Origin: Thiodiazotropha sp037384425
Lineage (GTDB): Bacteria; Pseudomonadota; Gammaproteobacteria; Chromatiales; Chromatiaceae
DNA: 64,000 nt
Assembly: GCA_037384425.1 (NCBI GenBank)
Contig: JARROA010000019.1
Coordinates: 1 to 64,000 of the forward strand
Direction of reading: 5' to 3'
Part shown: piece by piece, positions 25,165 through 34,096 of the stretch
Layout of the letters: each line of letters begins with the position of its first letter
Numbering within the stretch: the stretch's first letter is position 1
Translations under genes and position numbers: made by a program
The notes under the pieces: generated by a model
Database searches by the model: none
What the model saw: the letters and a program-made list of their open reading frames with translations, nothing else
Told to the model about the DNA's origin: nothing

Positions 25165-25285
25165 TGATTGAAATGAAGCGGTTTCAGGAAGCGGATGCAC
25201 ATGCAGGTTAGGCTGATCGCTACGCCGCCTCGAATCGTTCCTCCAGGCCTGAGCTAAGTGGCTTATTGATGTATGGATTGTCGTG

Positions 25286-26587
25286 CTAGCTGGTATGAGG
25301 AATTTCTCCTGATCTGTTGACCAAGAAAACCTTTAGTCTGGGTATGAATATAATTACGCGTAAGAAGATCGCCAGTATGAAAACCGCTAGCAGAAAATTA
25401 TTGAGTGCTGAATGTTTGAAATAAAACACGCCCATAAACCCGATTTGGCAGTAGAGATAATACAAAAACAGCGTATCGATCTTTATTGTTCTGTTATTCG
25501 TCGAATTTACCGTTTTGCTGAACAGGAGAAACAGGATAAATGCTGCTGTTATCGCTATCAGTGTTAGCGTTCCGAGAGGGCCAAAATCCATCAGAAAAGT
25601 TCCTACAAAATATTTGAAGCGCCAGGGTTCGATATCGTTTGATATGTAGTATTGAAAGTATTGAGATCTATCCAGGAGATTTTCAGATGACACAAAGAGT
25701 GATTTTATGTCGTGGAAACTCTTGTCACCATGATAAAGAGGCGGATCAAGTAAATATACGTCATTGAATACGACCATTTGTTGTGAAATATATGAAAACA
25801 GGTAGTAGAAGGTGTCAAGTGAAAATCTAGAGTAGGAAATTATCATAAAAAAGATTGTGATAAGAATGCCTGTAATTATTATTAAGTGCTTGAGTCCTTT
25901 AATCAGATTAACCCCAAACCAACTTCTGAAAAGTAAAAAATTGAATAGTATTGAGAATAACCAGAAGACCACTCCGTCCCTGCCAGCATATGAAAATGAG
26001 TTCAACACATAGGATAAGCTCGAAGCGAGTAATAAAGTGCCGATAATTTTGGAATACTTGCCAAATAGCTTGCTGAACAGACAAACGAATCCGAGAAGCT
26101 GAACAATACCAAAGAATGTGGAAAAACCTACAGCGATGGTTTCAAATATGGTTGTTGAGCCTACATTTATCTCGCCAGTATTTACAGCTAATCGATAAGT
26201 GTTGATGTCACCACTAAATGCAGCACTGACCTTTGAGATGAACATCAAGATTGAGTAGATGGAGCCTATCAATAAAATAATGGTGAGGGCTCTAATTACT
26301 AAAATATTGCCGATTTCGATCTGTTGAAGTTGCCGGTTTTGAAATTGCAAAATGGGCAAAAAATAGATGACTAAACAGAGTGAGAGAAAAAGCATTGCGG
26401 TTGAGCTTGGTGGAAATCTGGATTGCTCGGGATAGAAAAGATGGAAAAAGATACCGAAGATAAATGTTGCTAAGTACAGTGACAGAATGAAATCACCGGA
26501 GCGTCGATGTGGTGCAAAATGGCCTTGGAAAAAAACCACTCTGAAAAGTGACAGAACAACTAAGGGTAGAAAATAGATTAGTGTCAT
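25286..26587 (-). CDS. wzy: Polytopic membrane protein, probable O-antigen polymerase (Wzy-like)
   Basis: A 433-residue hydrophobic protein with about 11-12 predicted membrane helices and a larger soluble stretch around residues 285-335 (YISQQMVVFNDVYLLDPPLYHG...), likely the main periplasmic loop. A short YAGRDGVVFWL segment resembles the Arg-containing loop common in oligosaccharide repeat-unit polymerases. Sequence conservation in Wzy proteins is very low, so the call rests on topology, locus position next to Wzx and glycosyltransferase genes, and absence of any other polymerase candidate. It would join lipid-linked repeat units in the periplasm. The IS element lies just downstream of its stop. 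Confidence 0.7.
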   Translation of the reverse strand: MTLIYFLPLVVLSLFRVVFFQGHFAPHRRSGDFILSLYLATFIFGIFFHLFYPEQSRFPPSSTAMLFLSLCLVIYFLPILQFQNRQLQQIEIGNILVIRALTIILLIGSIYSILMFISKVSAAFSGDINTYRLAVNTGEINVGSTTIFETIAVGFSTFFGIVQLLGFVCLFSKLFGKYSKIIGTLLLASSLSYVLNSFSYAGRDGVVFWLFSILFNFLLFRSWFGVNLIKGLKHLIIITGILITIFFMIISYSRFSLDTFYYLFSYISQQMVVFNDVYLLDPPLYHGDKSFHDIKSLFVSSENLLDRSQYFQYYISNDIEPWRFKYFVGTFLMDFGPLGTLTLIAITAAFILFLLFSKTVNSTNNRTIKIDTLFLYYLYCQIGFMGVFYFKHSALNNFLLAVFILAIFLRVIIFIPRLKVFLVNRSGEIPHTS

Positions 26588-26597
26588 TTCCGTGTTG

Positions 26598-27620
26598 TCA
26601 GCTTACATTTAGTCTGAAGTGGAATAACGCTGATATTAAAACAATAAGTTTTTTTAGAAGAATACTTCTTGACTTCAGAATACTCTTTACAGCATGTTTG
26701 AATGCCTCGTTAAAACGAGAGTTTTGAAGTAAATAACGTGAATGTGTGTATAAGGTTTTGCTTTGAAACACTGAAAAGGAGTGTCTGTATCTGTGAGAAA
26801 GATGACTGTTCAGCTTTTCAATATAAACGAGCATTTTATTGAAATGCTCATCGTACCCTGGCTTCAATGTATTACTCCAACTGCCGGTTGCAGAGACCCT
26901 ATAAACTGACATGGGCTCATGAATGTATATCGCCTTATCGCCACCAGCGTGCGCCCCAAGTACTTGTAAAAAATAGTCGCCAACTGGCGCGTCCTCGAAC
27001 CATAGAGGTAAAATTTCGAAAACAGAGCGGTGCATCATCAATGATGCGGTTGGGACGGCGCCGCCTCCGTTTTCGATAAAATCGTTGATGTACCAAATGT
27101 TAGCAGAGTTTATACTGTTGTATGCTTTTATCTTACCATCTGGAAATAACCTGTATGCACCATGACAACATAATCGACACTCACTCCATTGCATAAATGC
27201 ATCAATTTGTCGTTGAAGTTTATGACTATCTATCCAGAAATCATCCGCTTCGCAAAAAGCCATATACTGCCCTGATGCGTGGGAAAAGCTTAAGAGCGAT
27301 GGTTTTCTACCTTTACTGTACTGATTTTCCGTTTGTATGACAGCCTTGATCAATGTGGGATAAGCTTTCTGGTACTGTTTGATGATCTTTTCTGTTCCAT
27401 CTGTTGAAGCATCGTCATGAAGAATTATCTCAAATGGAAAGCCGGTTTCTTGGATTAAAAAGCCGCGAATCGCATCGTCAATGTAGTTCAAGTGGTTGTA
27501 TGAATGGCAAAGTATACTTACGAGAGGCGTAGCAAGATTACCTTTCCAAGTGGCCATGATGTCCGTTTCGCTTGGGAGGGATCTGCTTCTAAAATGTTTC
27601 AGGTCGTGTTCTGCAGTCAT
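26598..27620 (-). CDS. Glycosyltransferase family 2
   Basis: A 340-residue GT-A enzyme. VSILCHSYNHLNYIDDAIRGFLIQETGFPFEIILHDDASTDGTEKIIKQY (about 33-82) contains the nucleotide-binding Asp pair, and YMAFCEADDFWIDSHKLQRQID carries the DxD-type metal motif (EADDFW). GYDEHFNKM and a positively charged C-terminus follow. Cytosolic, peripheral to the membrane; donor and acceptor unknown. It follows the flippase gene after a 133-base gap that shows no gene, and ends ten bases before wzy starts. Confidence 0.87.
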   Translation of the reverse strand: MTAEHDLKHFRSRSLPSETDIMATWKGNLATPLVSILCHSYNHLNYIDDAIRGFLIQETGFPFEIILHDDASTDGTEKIIKQYQKAYPTLIKAVIQTENQYSKGRKPSLLSFSHASGQYMAFCEADDFWIDSHKLQRQIDAFMQWSECRLCCHGAYRLFPDGKIKAYNSINSANIWYINDFIENGGGAVPTASLMMHRSVFEILPLWFEDAPVGDYFLQVLGAHAGGDKAIYIHEPMSVYRVSATGSWSNTLKPGYDEHFNKMLVYIEKLNSHLSHRYRHSFSVFQSKTLYTHSRYLLQNSRFNEAFKHAVKSILKSRSILLKKLIVLISALFHFRLNVS

Positions 27621-27753
27621 TGAAGTTTAGAGGTTCTGCAATCCGTCTCGAGATAGTTGCATATAGTGAATGTATGTCTGCACTTGGCCAGGCAGAGCAA
27701 TGTGGCGATGTTATGCATCAAGGGCAAGTATTATATACAAATATGTGAAACTT

Positions 27754-29223
27754 CTATGGGTTGCCGCCAGTATTTTTCATGGTGAGATGGAATTTTTTCA
27801 TGATTTGTGTGGCGAGGAGATTGAAACCCTCAACCTTAAAAAGGAAACACATGAGTAAGTATATAATTATTGCGACAAGAATCATGACTACTAGTAGAAG
27901 AAGTGTCGACTCTGAATAATTATGTGCGATTGCCCATACCGAAATTGCAGAGATAACTGCGGATAAAATCGGTTTAGAGGCATCATATACTTGCGTCTTG
28001 ATGTCGTAATTGATCAGTTTGGTAGAATAGTATGTATTTGGGATTAGTGCGATGAATGAACCTATTACCTGACTCGTAACTATACCGATCACACCGAATG
28101 GTATAGCGGATATTAGAAGTACTATATTTATAGACTTTTTTATAATGCCGGTAGTCAGCACCAGGTCTGAGCGGCCTTTGACGCTCATAATATTCAGGCT
28201 CATGGCGTGTAACGGGAACAACATACCAACCAAACACAAAAGCTGAAAATAGGGTATGGCGTCTAACCATTTTTCATCAAGAAGAAGTTCAAAAAAATGC
28301 CGTGCAAGACCAGCAAGAATGAGCATGACCGGCGCAATAGCGAACATGGTTAGTTGAATTATTTGGCGATATTTATGACGCAGGAATTCGTCGTTGTCCT
28401 GTAATGAGGATAGTGCAGGAAATGCTGCCTGCTGAACAGCGACAGTAAGTTGCTGTGACGCGAAATTGCTAAGTTTTTTTGCAAAGAAATAGAGTCCGGT
28501 GACATCGACACCGAAAAATCTACCAACGACAAGAATGTAAGAGTTTTGATAAAGAACTGTTATTATGCCTTCGGCCATCAAGTTTGCACCGAACCGAAAG
28601 AGCCTGGAAAACGATGTGTAGCTGAATTCATTGGATGGCTTCCACTTGGTCGAAAACCACAGGACAGATGTGGAAACGAGTGATGACAGTATAATTTGCA
28701 GTACTAGGCTCCACACGCCAGCATGCAGATAAGCTGCAATCACAGCAGCAATGCCTGATACTAATACTCCTATGGTATTCGCCTTCATCTGGTGCTTGAA
28801 ATTCATCTCACGACTCAGCATCGCAATGTGCACTGTCTTGGCAGCATTGATAAATACAACTATCCCCATAGCGCGAATTAGAGAAGTGAGTTCATCTTGA
28901 CTATAAAATGACGCGACTATAGGTGCTGTGGCATATAAGGCTGCGTAGGCAATGAGGCTAAAACATATATTTGTTATAAAGACGGTATTGATGTCTTTGG
29001 AATCGATGGTTTTGGTTTGGATAAGGGCCTGACCTAAACCTGATTGAACAAAAACTCCTGCCAGGTCGAATACGATCATGACCATTGCAATCAAGCCAAA
29101 AGCTTCGGGGGCAAGAAAATTTGCAAGAAAGAGAGTGAAGAGTATTGAGGCACCGCGGCTTAAGGAAATGCCTGCCAGATTCCACAATGTGCCTCTGAAT
29201 ATATGATGACTTAATTGGTGCAT
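27754..29223 (-). CDS. wzx: Lipid-linked repeat-unit flippase (Wzx, MOP/PST superfamily)
   Basis: A 489-residue membrane protein with about 12-14 helices. The N-terminus IFRGTLWNLAGISLSRGASILFTLFLANFLAPEAFGLIAM is typical of the polysaccharide-transport (RfbX/WzxC-like) branch, and YFFAKKLSNFASQQLTVAVQQAAFPALSSLQDN is the family's central segment. It would translocate undecaprenyl-pyrophosphate repeat units to the periplasm. Long loops at residues 190-215 and 330-350 are unremarkable. It follows the second sulfotransferase gene after 33 bases. Confidence 0.88.
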   Translation of the reverse strand: MHQLSHHIFRGTLWNLAGISLSRGASILFTLFLANFLAPEAFGLIAMVMIVFDLAGVFVQSGLGQALIQTKTIDSKDINTVFITNICFSLIAYAALYATAPIVASFYSQDELTSLIRAMGIVVFINAAKTVHIAMLSREMNFKHQMKANTIGVLVSGIAAVIAAYLHAGVWSLVLQIILSSLVSTSVLWFSTKWKPSNEFSYTSFSRLFRFGANLMAEGIITVLYQNSYILVVGRFFGVDVTGLYFFAKKLSNFASQQLTVAVQQAAFPALSSLQDNDEFLRHKYRQIIQLTMFAIAPVMLILAGLARHFFELLLDEKWLDAIPYFQLLCLVGMLFPLHAMSLNIMSVKGRSDLVLTTGIIKKSINIVLLISAIPFGVIGIVTSQVIGSFIALIPNTYYSTKLINYDIKTQVYDASKPILSAVISAISVWAIAHNYSESTLLLLVVMILVAIIIYLLMCFLFKVEGFNLLATQIMKKFHLTMKNTGGNP

Positions 29224-29256
29224 ATATAGAATGCTGAAACTATGGTATATACACGT

Positions 29257-30213
29257 TTATTTGGAAAAGACATCAGATATAAATTTGTTACGGTTAGAGA
29301 TTACTTTGATATCTCCCGAACGCTTTTTCAGGCGACCTTTGACAAAGTCACGAAGTCTCCAAATATACATATTACCAAAGTCATAATTGGCAGTTGTATC
29401 CATTGCGTAACCCAATTCATCCATGTGATCACGACACACTGTCTCGACAATTTTAATGTCTTGTTGCGATAAAACAGAAAGATATTTCTTTTTGTTTGTT
29501 CTCATAATCGGCTTGTTTATGTTTTCCCAAAGTTTGTAATTGTCTGCCTCTTTATTATTTCCAGTGGTTTGAAAACAAGCGGAGTCTACATTCAAATCCA
29601 GAGAAATGAGTAGATTGGACATTACTGCGTCAGGTGATGTTATAAGATCCTCGTATTTTACCGGTAAGACCTCGATGCCATAAAAAGATGGCAAAGCCAG
29701 GCATTCATGTTGATCGACTACCCACTTTCTGGCAGCAGCATAGGGCGTCCTTATGAAAAATGTATTTTTCATCCAAGAAGCAGCCTGGTCCCTTGGATCC
29801 CTGTAGATGTAGATAAATTTAGCGTCCGAGAATCTATTCCGGATGCCACAAGCATATTTTTGAATATGGTTGTCTTTACAAAAGTATGCACTTTTTCCGT
29901 CAGCAGTGGCTTTTTCTGAGTAAATTCCATTGAATAGATCAAGGATAGAAGTTGGAGAATATTTTTCGATGAACTGTTTAGCATCGATAGATAAGTCCCA
30001 GTTGCTGAATTCGTGATTTACGTACTGATTGAGCTGTTCTACAAGCTTATGTAAGTGGGTGGTTTCGTTAATATTCCAAAGGTGCTTGCGGTGATACAGA
30101 AGATCACAAAGATGTATTGGAGGTGGTGCCGATATAGCGCTGTGGTTACCTAACAGTGCTCGTAACAAATTGGTTCCGGACCGCTCAGAACCGATGAGAA
30201 ATATCTTTTTCAT
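29257..30213 (-). CDS. Sulfotransferase family protein (second)
   Basis: A 318-residue protein with the 5'-phosphosulfate loop IFLIGSERSGTNLLRALL at residues 4-21 and the 3'-phosphate motif FIYIYRDPRDQAASW at about 131-145. VKYEDLITSPDAVMSNLL is the usual C-terminal family segment. Cytosolic by composition, with a basic C-terminal tail (VKGRLLKKRSGDIK region). It is separated from the third sulfotransferase gene by only six bases; the two share motifs but little else, so they are not a recent duplication. The sulfate acceptor is unknown. Confidence 0.85.
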   Translation of the reverse strand: MKKIFLIGSERSGTNLLRALLGNHSAISAPPPIHLCDLLYHRKHLWNINETTHLHKLVEQLNQYVNHEFSNWDLSIDAKQFIEKYSPTSILDLFNGIYSEKATADGKSAYFCKDNHIQKYACGIRNRFSDAKFIYIYRDPRDQAASWMKNTFFIRTPYAAARKWVVDQHECLALPSFYGIEVLPVKYEDLITSPDAVMSNLLISLDLNVDSACFQTTGNNKEADNYKLWENINKPIMRTNKKKYLSVLSQQDIKIVETVCRDHMDELGYAMDTTANYDFGNMYIWRLRDFVKGRLKKRSGDIKVISNRNKFISDVFSK

Positions 30214-30219
30214 AGTTGA

Positions 30220-31230
30220 TTATGCTGTGATATTCGTACTTTGAAGATAGGTTCTGACATCGGATTCCGTGAAATCCTTGCATGTCCATTTATTTGTATT
30301 CTCGAACCGTTGAGGGCCTTGATATTCACTGCTCAGTGTATATGCTGGATTAAGCCTAGTAAGTTTTTCAATAACTGTTTGATAGTACTGCCGAGGACGG
30401 TCACAAAAGTCTTCATAAGGAATGAAAAGTTTTTTGTATTCGTCGAGTTCGGACATAGCAGTTTGTATGGAATTGTTGATAGACAACACCTGACCAACAG
30501 CGGATTCTAGTGGGGGACGCTCCTTTAGGTCTTCATACTCCCGTATCTTGAAAGAATACCATGTGTTTATGTCGCCATACTGACGTTGTCTCGCATTCAA
30601 AACAGATTGAATATTGTAGACAGGATCACGTTTTATCCAAATGAATAAACTGTTTTTGAACAGTTGATCCAGCACAAGGAGGTTTTGATTCATGATCATT
30701 GCTTTGAGCGCAAACGGCTTTTCAAAAATGTTGGATATTCCATTGAGCTCATTGTGCAAGCCATCCATGTCCCCTTGTTGGATGAGTTCATCATCTGGTA
30801 GATAGTCCAAATCACTAAACGGTAAAAAACGTCGCCAGAAATACCAAAATTCATTGGGCGCAAGAGCGCCTCTGGTCTTCCCGTTTTCAGATTCAAAGGA
30901 AATATTTGAATTGAAATCTAGGATTTCATTTCGGTAATTGTATCGTTGGTCAGTGAGTAATTGTTGTATTTTTGCTCCGATTAGAGGGGCGCCGTAAAAA
31001 CGGGATAAAAGATTAGTGGGGTAGGCGACTGCGCCTGTTGAAGCCAACCATTGTGTGAAAAGTGTCGTGCCAGAGCGTAAAGCACCAACAATAAATATTT
31101 TGGTGTGTCTTTCACTGAAATCATCACAAGCTTTTAAATTGACTGTACTCAGCAAGTTGTTGAGTTCGCTGAGAAGGCGTTCAAGATCGTTATTGCGTAT
31201 AAAACTAGCTGTTCGTTTAGTATCTGACAT
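30220..31230 (-). CDS. Sulfotransferase family protein (third)
   Basis: A 336-residue protein. About 40 extra N-terminal residues, possibly helical, precede the phosphosulfate loop KIFIVGALRSGTTLFTQWLAS (44-64). The 3'-phosphate region is SLFIWIKRDPVYNIQSVLNARQ (about 189-210), and FIPYEDFCDRPRQYYQTVIEKL is the later family segment. It begins one base from the WbqC-family stop and ends six bases before the next sulfotransferase gene, so translation is probably coupled. Family members include carbohydrate and peptide sulfotransferases; specificity is not predictable. Confidence 0.82.
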   Translation of the reverse strand: MSDTKRTASFIRNNDLERLLSELNNLLSTVNLKACDDFSERHTKIFIVGALRSGTTLFTQWLASTGAVAYPTNLLSRFYGAPLIGAKIQQLLTDQRYNYRNEILDFNSNISFESENGKTRGALAPNEFWYFWRRFLPFSDLDYLPDDELIQQGDMDGLHNELNGISNIFEKPFALKAMIMNQNLLVLDQLFKNSLFIWIKRDPVYNIQSVLNARQRQYGDINTWYSFKIREYEDLKERPPLESAVGQVLSINNSIQTAMSELDEYKKLFIPYEDFCDRPRQYYQTVIEKLTRLNPAYTLSSEYQGPQRFENTNKWTCKDFTESDVRTYLQSTNITA

Positions 31231-31231
31231 T

Positions 31232-31921
31232 TCAAGACAACCTGTACATATTAAGTAGATGGTGCACTTTGTCTATAGAGCACCACATCAATGTGTCAAT
31301 GATAGATAAATTAGGTATGAAGTTGTCTGTTCGTTGGTTGTAACTCAGAACTTGAGTTTCAATGAAGTGTAAAGTAATTCCATTTCGAAGGAAGTCTTCC
31401 TTTTTATAAAGTGACTTACCGCCGATACTGTTCACATATTCCTTGGCGCCAAACATATTACAAAGGCTGATCAAGCGATCCTGTGCGGAGAGATCCCTAT
31501 CGTAGTCAATCGTGCTTGCATGAATGGTTTTAACGGGTAGATCGAGATAATTGAAAATACGTGAAATGGCGAGTTCACACATGAACGAAATGTCGCGGTT
31601 TGATGATGTCAATACATCGGAGATAAGCAAGTAAATTTCATTAAAAAATGGTGCCTTTGAATAAGCGTGACTTATTGACTTTAGTGTTTTATCGATCTCA
31701 TTAGAGAATGATAATTCAGATATTTTCCTGTTTTGAGAGGCATTGATAACAGGTACTGTAAAACGGTGTGCACTTCTGTTGAGTAGAATCGAGTTTCTAT
31801 TGATATAACCCCGTTGAATATAATTGACATCGTCATACAGTATGAAAAGATCTACGCAGTTAACCAGCTGAAAATATCCAATGTAAGGAAAAAGATAAGG
31901 TTGCATTACTGCGAGTTTCAT
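31232..31921 (-). CDS. wbqC: WbqC-family protein
   Basis: A 229-residue protein with the family signature MKLAVMQPYLFPYIGYFQLVN at the N-terminus, then FILYDDVNYIQRGYINRN and LNRSAHRFTVPV, and EYVNSIGGKSLY in the C-terminal half. The family is named after an O-antigen locus protein and its reaction is not settled. It is often encoded beside aminotransferases making 4-amino-4,6-dideoxy sugars, and acylation of that amino group (for example with an amino acid) is an idea rather than a fact. The start overlaps the VioA-like aminotransferase stop (ATGA), which strongly couples the two. Confidence 0.85.
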   Translation of the reverse strand: MKLAVMQPYLFPYIGYFQLVNCVDLFILYDDVNYIQRGYINRNSILLNRSAHRFTVPVINASQNRKISELSFSNEIDKTLKSISHAYSKAPFFNEIYLLISDVLTSSNRDISFMCELAISRIFNYLDLPVKTIHASTIDYDRDLSAQDRLISLCNMFGAKEYVNSIGGKSLYKKEDFLRNGITLHFIETQVLSYNQRTDNFIPNLSIIDTLMWCSIDKVHHLLNMYRLS

Positions 31922-33027
31922 GATGAGAGCTCTGCAATTACAATATCAATAATTTTCTGAATACTTTTACTGCTCAGGTCATGGTACATAGGAAGGCAAA
32001 GAATCCGGCTAGAGATGTCCATTGATATAGTTGTTTTTGAAGATGGGTGCTTCAACTGGAGTGCGCCAACGGTATTAAGTGATGGATAAAAATACCTTCT
32101 AGCTGAGATATTGTGATTCGATAGTGAACGTAGAATCTCTTTAGCCTTGCTTTCGCTGGGTAAAAGTATAGGAAAGTATGAATAGTTATTTTGATCTTCG
32201 TCTGTACGATGCTGGAGTTGGCAAATATCGTGTAATTTAGAGGCATATAGATGCCAAATATCCGATCTTTTTTGAATAATTGATTCGATGTCATCAAGAA
32301 CACACAAGCCTATGGCAGCCTGAATCTCGTTCATTTTTGCATTGATGCCCAACTCAGAAATCTCATCAGGACCTGATATGCCAAAGTTGATAATCTGTTC
32401 TGCACGTTCGTATGTTTGCCGGTCTTTGAAAACGATGGCGCCACCCTCAACAGTATGGAACAGCTTCGTAGCATGGAAGCTGAGCGTCGATGCATCACCA
32501 TAGCTAAGAATGCTTTTCCCCTGATGCTTGATGCCAAATGCGTGCGATGCATCGTATATAACATGTAGGCGATGCTGATTCGCAATATTTGTGAAGCTAT
32601 CGACGTCACAAGCATTACCGTAAATATGCACAGGTATAATTCCGCGCGTAATGGGCGTTATTGCAGATTCCAACACGCCGGGTGAAAGGCACCAAGTGTG
32701 AGGGTCGATATCTGAAAAAACCGGTTCGATACCCTCCCATTTCAGTGAGCTTGCGGTTGCAATGAATGTGAAGGGCGAAGTGATGGCTTCTGTTGAGACC
32801 CCCTCTCGATGTGAAGAAATTCCAACAGAACGATATGCCACTTGTAAGGCAAGAGTGCCATTGGAGACGAGAAGAAGATTGCTGACACCCAAGTATTCTT
32901 CAAGTCTGCCTTTCAGCTCTTTGGTGAGAGGCCCATTGTTTGTTAACCACTGTCGCTCGTATATCCCATCTAGATATCTATTGAGCTTTGCGCGGTTTGG
33001 CAAATAAGGTTTCGTTACAGGAATCAT
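31918..33027 (-). CDS. vioA: DegT/DnrJ aminotransferase, VioA-like (dTDP-4-amino-4,6-dideoxyglucose synthesis)
   Basis: A 369-residue PLP enzyme. VTKPYLPNRAKLNRYLDGIYERQWLTNNGPL at the N-terminus, Asp159 in VIYDASHAFG, and the Schiff-base Lys188 in LSFHATKLFHTVEGGA are all visible. The FHATK form with a following HTVEGG is what I recall for VioA-type enzymes, which aminate dTDP-4-keto-6-deoxyglucose at C4, rather than FdtB/QdtB enzymes. RmlA and RmlB, which make that substrate, are encoded just upstream, and RmlC and RmlD are absent, so the dTDP-4-keto sugar is not diverted to rhamnose here. The exact product (Qui4N or Fuc4N) is not certain. Confidence 0.82.
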   Translation of the reverse strand: MIPVTKPYLPNRAKLNRYLDGIYERQWLTNNGPLTKELKGRLEEYLGVSNLLLVSNGTLALQVAYRSVGISSHREGVSTEAITSPFTFIATASSLKWEGIEPVFSDIDPHTWCLSPGVLESAITPITRGIIPVHIYGNACDVDSFTNIANQHRLHVIYDASHAFGIKHQGKSILSYGDASTLSFHATKLFHTVEGGAIVFKDRQTYERAEQIINFGISGPDEISELGINAKMNEIQAAIGLCVLDDIESIIQKRSDIWHLYASKLHDICQLQHRTDEDQNNYSYFPILLPSESKAKEILRSLSNHNISARRYFYPSLNTVGALQLKHPSSKTTISMDISSRILCLPMYHDLSSKSIQKIIDIVIAELSS

Positions 33028-33062
33028 GATTGCATTGGTGTGGAGAATGGTTGCTACGCAAC

Positions 33063-33941
33063 TTATTCGTCTTCTAGGAGTGAAATCAAATATTCACCAT
33101 AACTCGTGTTCGACAGATTTGTACCGGCTACCCTTAACTCCTCTGTAGTCAGCCAGCCATATCGCCAGGCGATTTCCTCCAGGCAAGCAATTTTGTATCC
33201 TTGACGTTTCTCTATCGTTTCAACAAACTGTGCCGCCTCCAACAGACTTTCATGTGTGCCTGTGTCCAGCCAGGCAAATCCACGGCCGAGCTGCTCAACA
33301 TTCAACATACCGCGTTCTAGATATATCTGATTTATCGATGTTATTTCCAATTCTCCGCGCGCGGATGGCTTTATCTGCTTGGCTATTTCAACAACATCAT
33401 TATCATAAAAATACAGTCCGGTGACTGCATAGTGCGAGCGTGGACTTATGGGTTTCTCCTCGATGGAAATCGCCTGTTTGTCCTTGTCAAATTCAACCAC
33501 GCCAAAACGCTCGGGGTCTTTGACCTGATAGCCAAAAATTGTTGCACCATGCTTTTTATCAATTGCATGCTGAAGTTTTGGTGTGAATCCCTGTCCGTAA
33601 AAGATATTATCACCCAAAATAAGGCTGACATTGTCGCTACTGATAAAGTTTCTACCTATTATGAAAGCCTGAGCCAGTCCGTCAGGACTCTTTTGGATTT
33701 CATAACAAAGACTAATGCCAAACTGGGACCCATCCCCAAGTAATTGCCTGTAGTTTTCAAGATGTTCAGGTGAAGTGATAACGAGGATATCCCTGATACC
33801 GGCTAACATGAGTACTGATAGGGGATAGTAAATCATGGGCTTGTCGTAAACGGGCAATAGCTGTTTGGATATCCCCTTCGTTATAGGGTGTAACCTTGTC
33901 CCGCTTCCACCGGCAAGAATAATACCTTTTGCTGACATCAA
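33063..33941 (-). CDS. rmlA: Glucose-1-phosphate thymidylyltransferase
   Basis: A 292-residue enzyme that makes dTDP-glucose from dTTP and glucose-1-phosphate. GIILAGGSGTRLHPITKGISKQLLPVYDKPMIYYPLSVLMLAGI at the N-terminus is the nucleotidyl-transfer signature (with Lys in KQLLPVYDKPM), followed by LILGDNIFYGQGF, VVEFDKDKQAISIEEKP and AWLDTGTHESLLEAAQFV. Length is exactly the family norm. A 155-base gap without gene or obvious signal separates it from rmlB upstream. Confidence 0.97.
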   Translation of the reverse strand: MMSAKGIILAGGSGTRLHPITKGISKQLLPVYDKPMIYYPLSVLMLAGIRDILVITSPEHLENYRQLLGDGSQFGISLCYEIQKSPDGLAQAFIIGRNFISSDNVSLILGDNIFYGQGFTPKLQHAIDKKHGATIFGYQVKDPERFGVVEFDKDKQAISIEEKPISPRSHYAVTGLYFYDNDVVEIAKQIKPSARGELEITSINQIYLERGMLNVEQLGRGFAWLDTGTHESLLEAAQFVETIEKRQGYKIACLEEIAWRYGWLTTEELRVAGTNLSNTSYGEYLISLLEDE

Positions 33942-34096
33942 GTATCCTTTAGAGTTCGCACTAACGAGTTGGCCAACGAATCGTAAATAGTTTGTTTTGG
34001 GGCGTTGTGGTTGTTGCGTGAATCACAAGATGTTCCGGATGTGCAAGTAGAATCAAACTCGCTTTGAATGCTTGGTTTTGTACATACGTATCAATA

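Noticed and set aside
25196..25240. Possible second IS remnant sharing a CAGGCTGATCG-like word with the region near 35290
   Set aside because: Similarity is limited to about a dozen bases and could be chance; no ends or coding remnant found.
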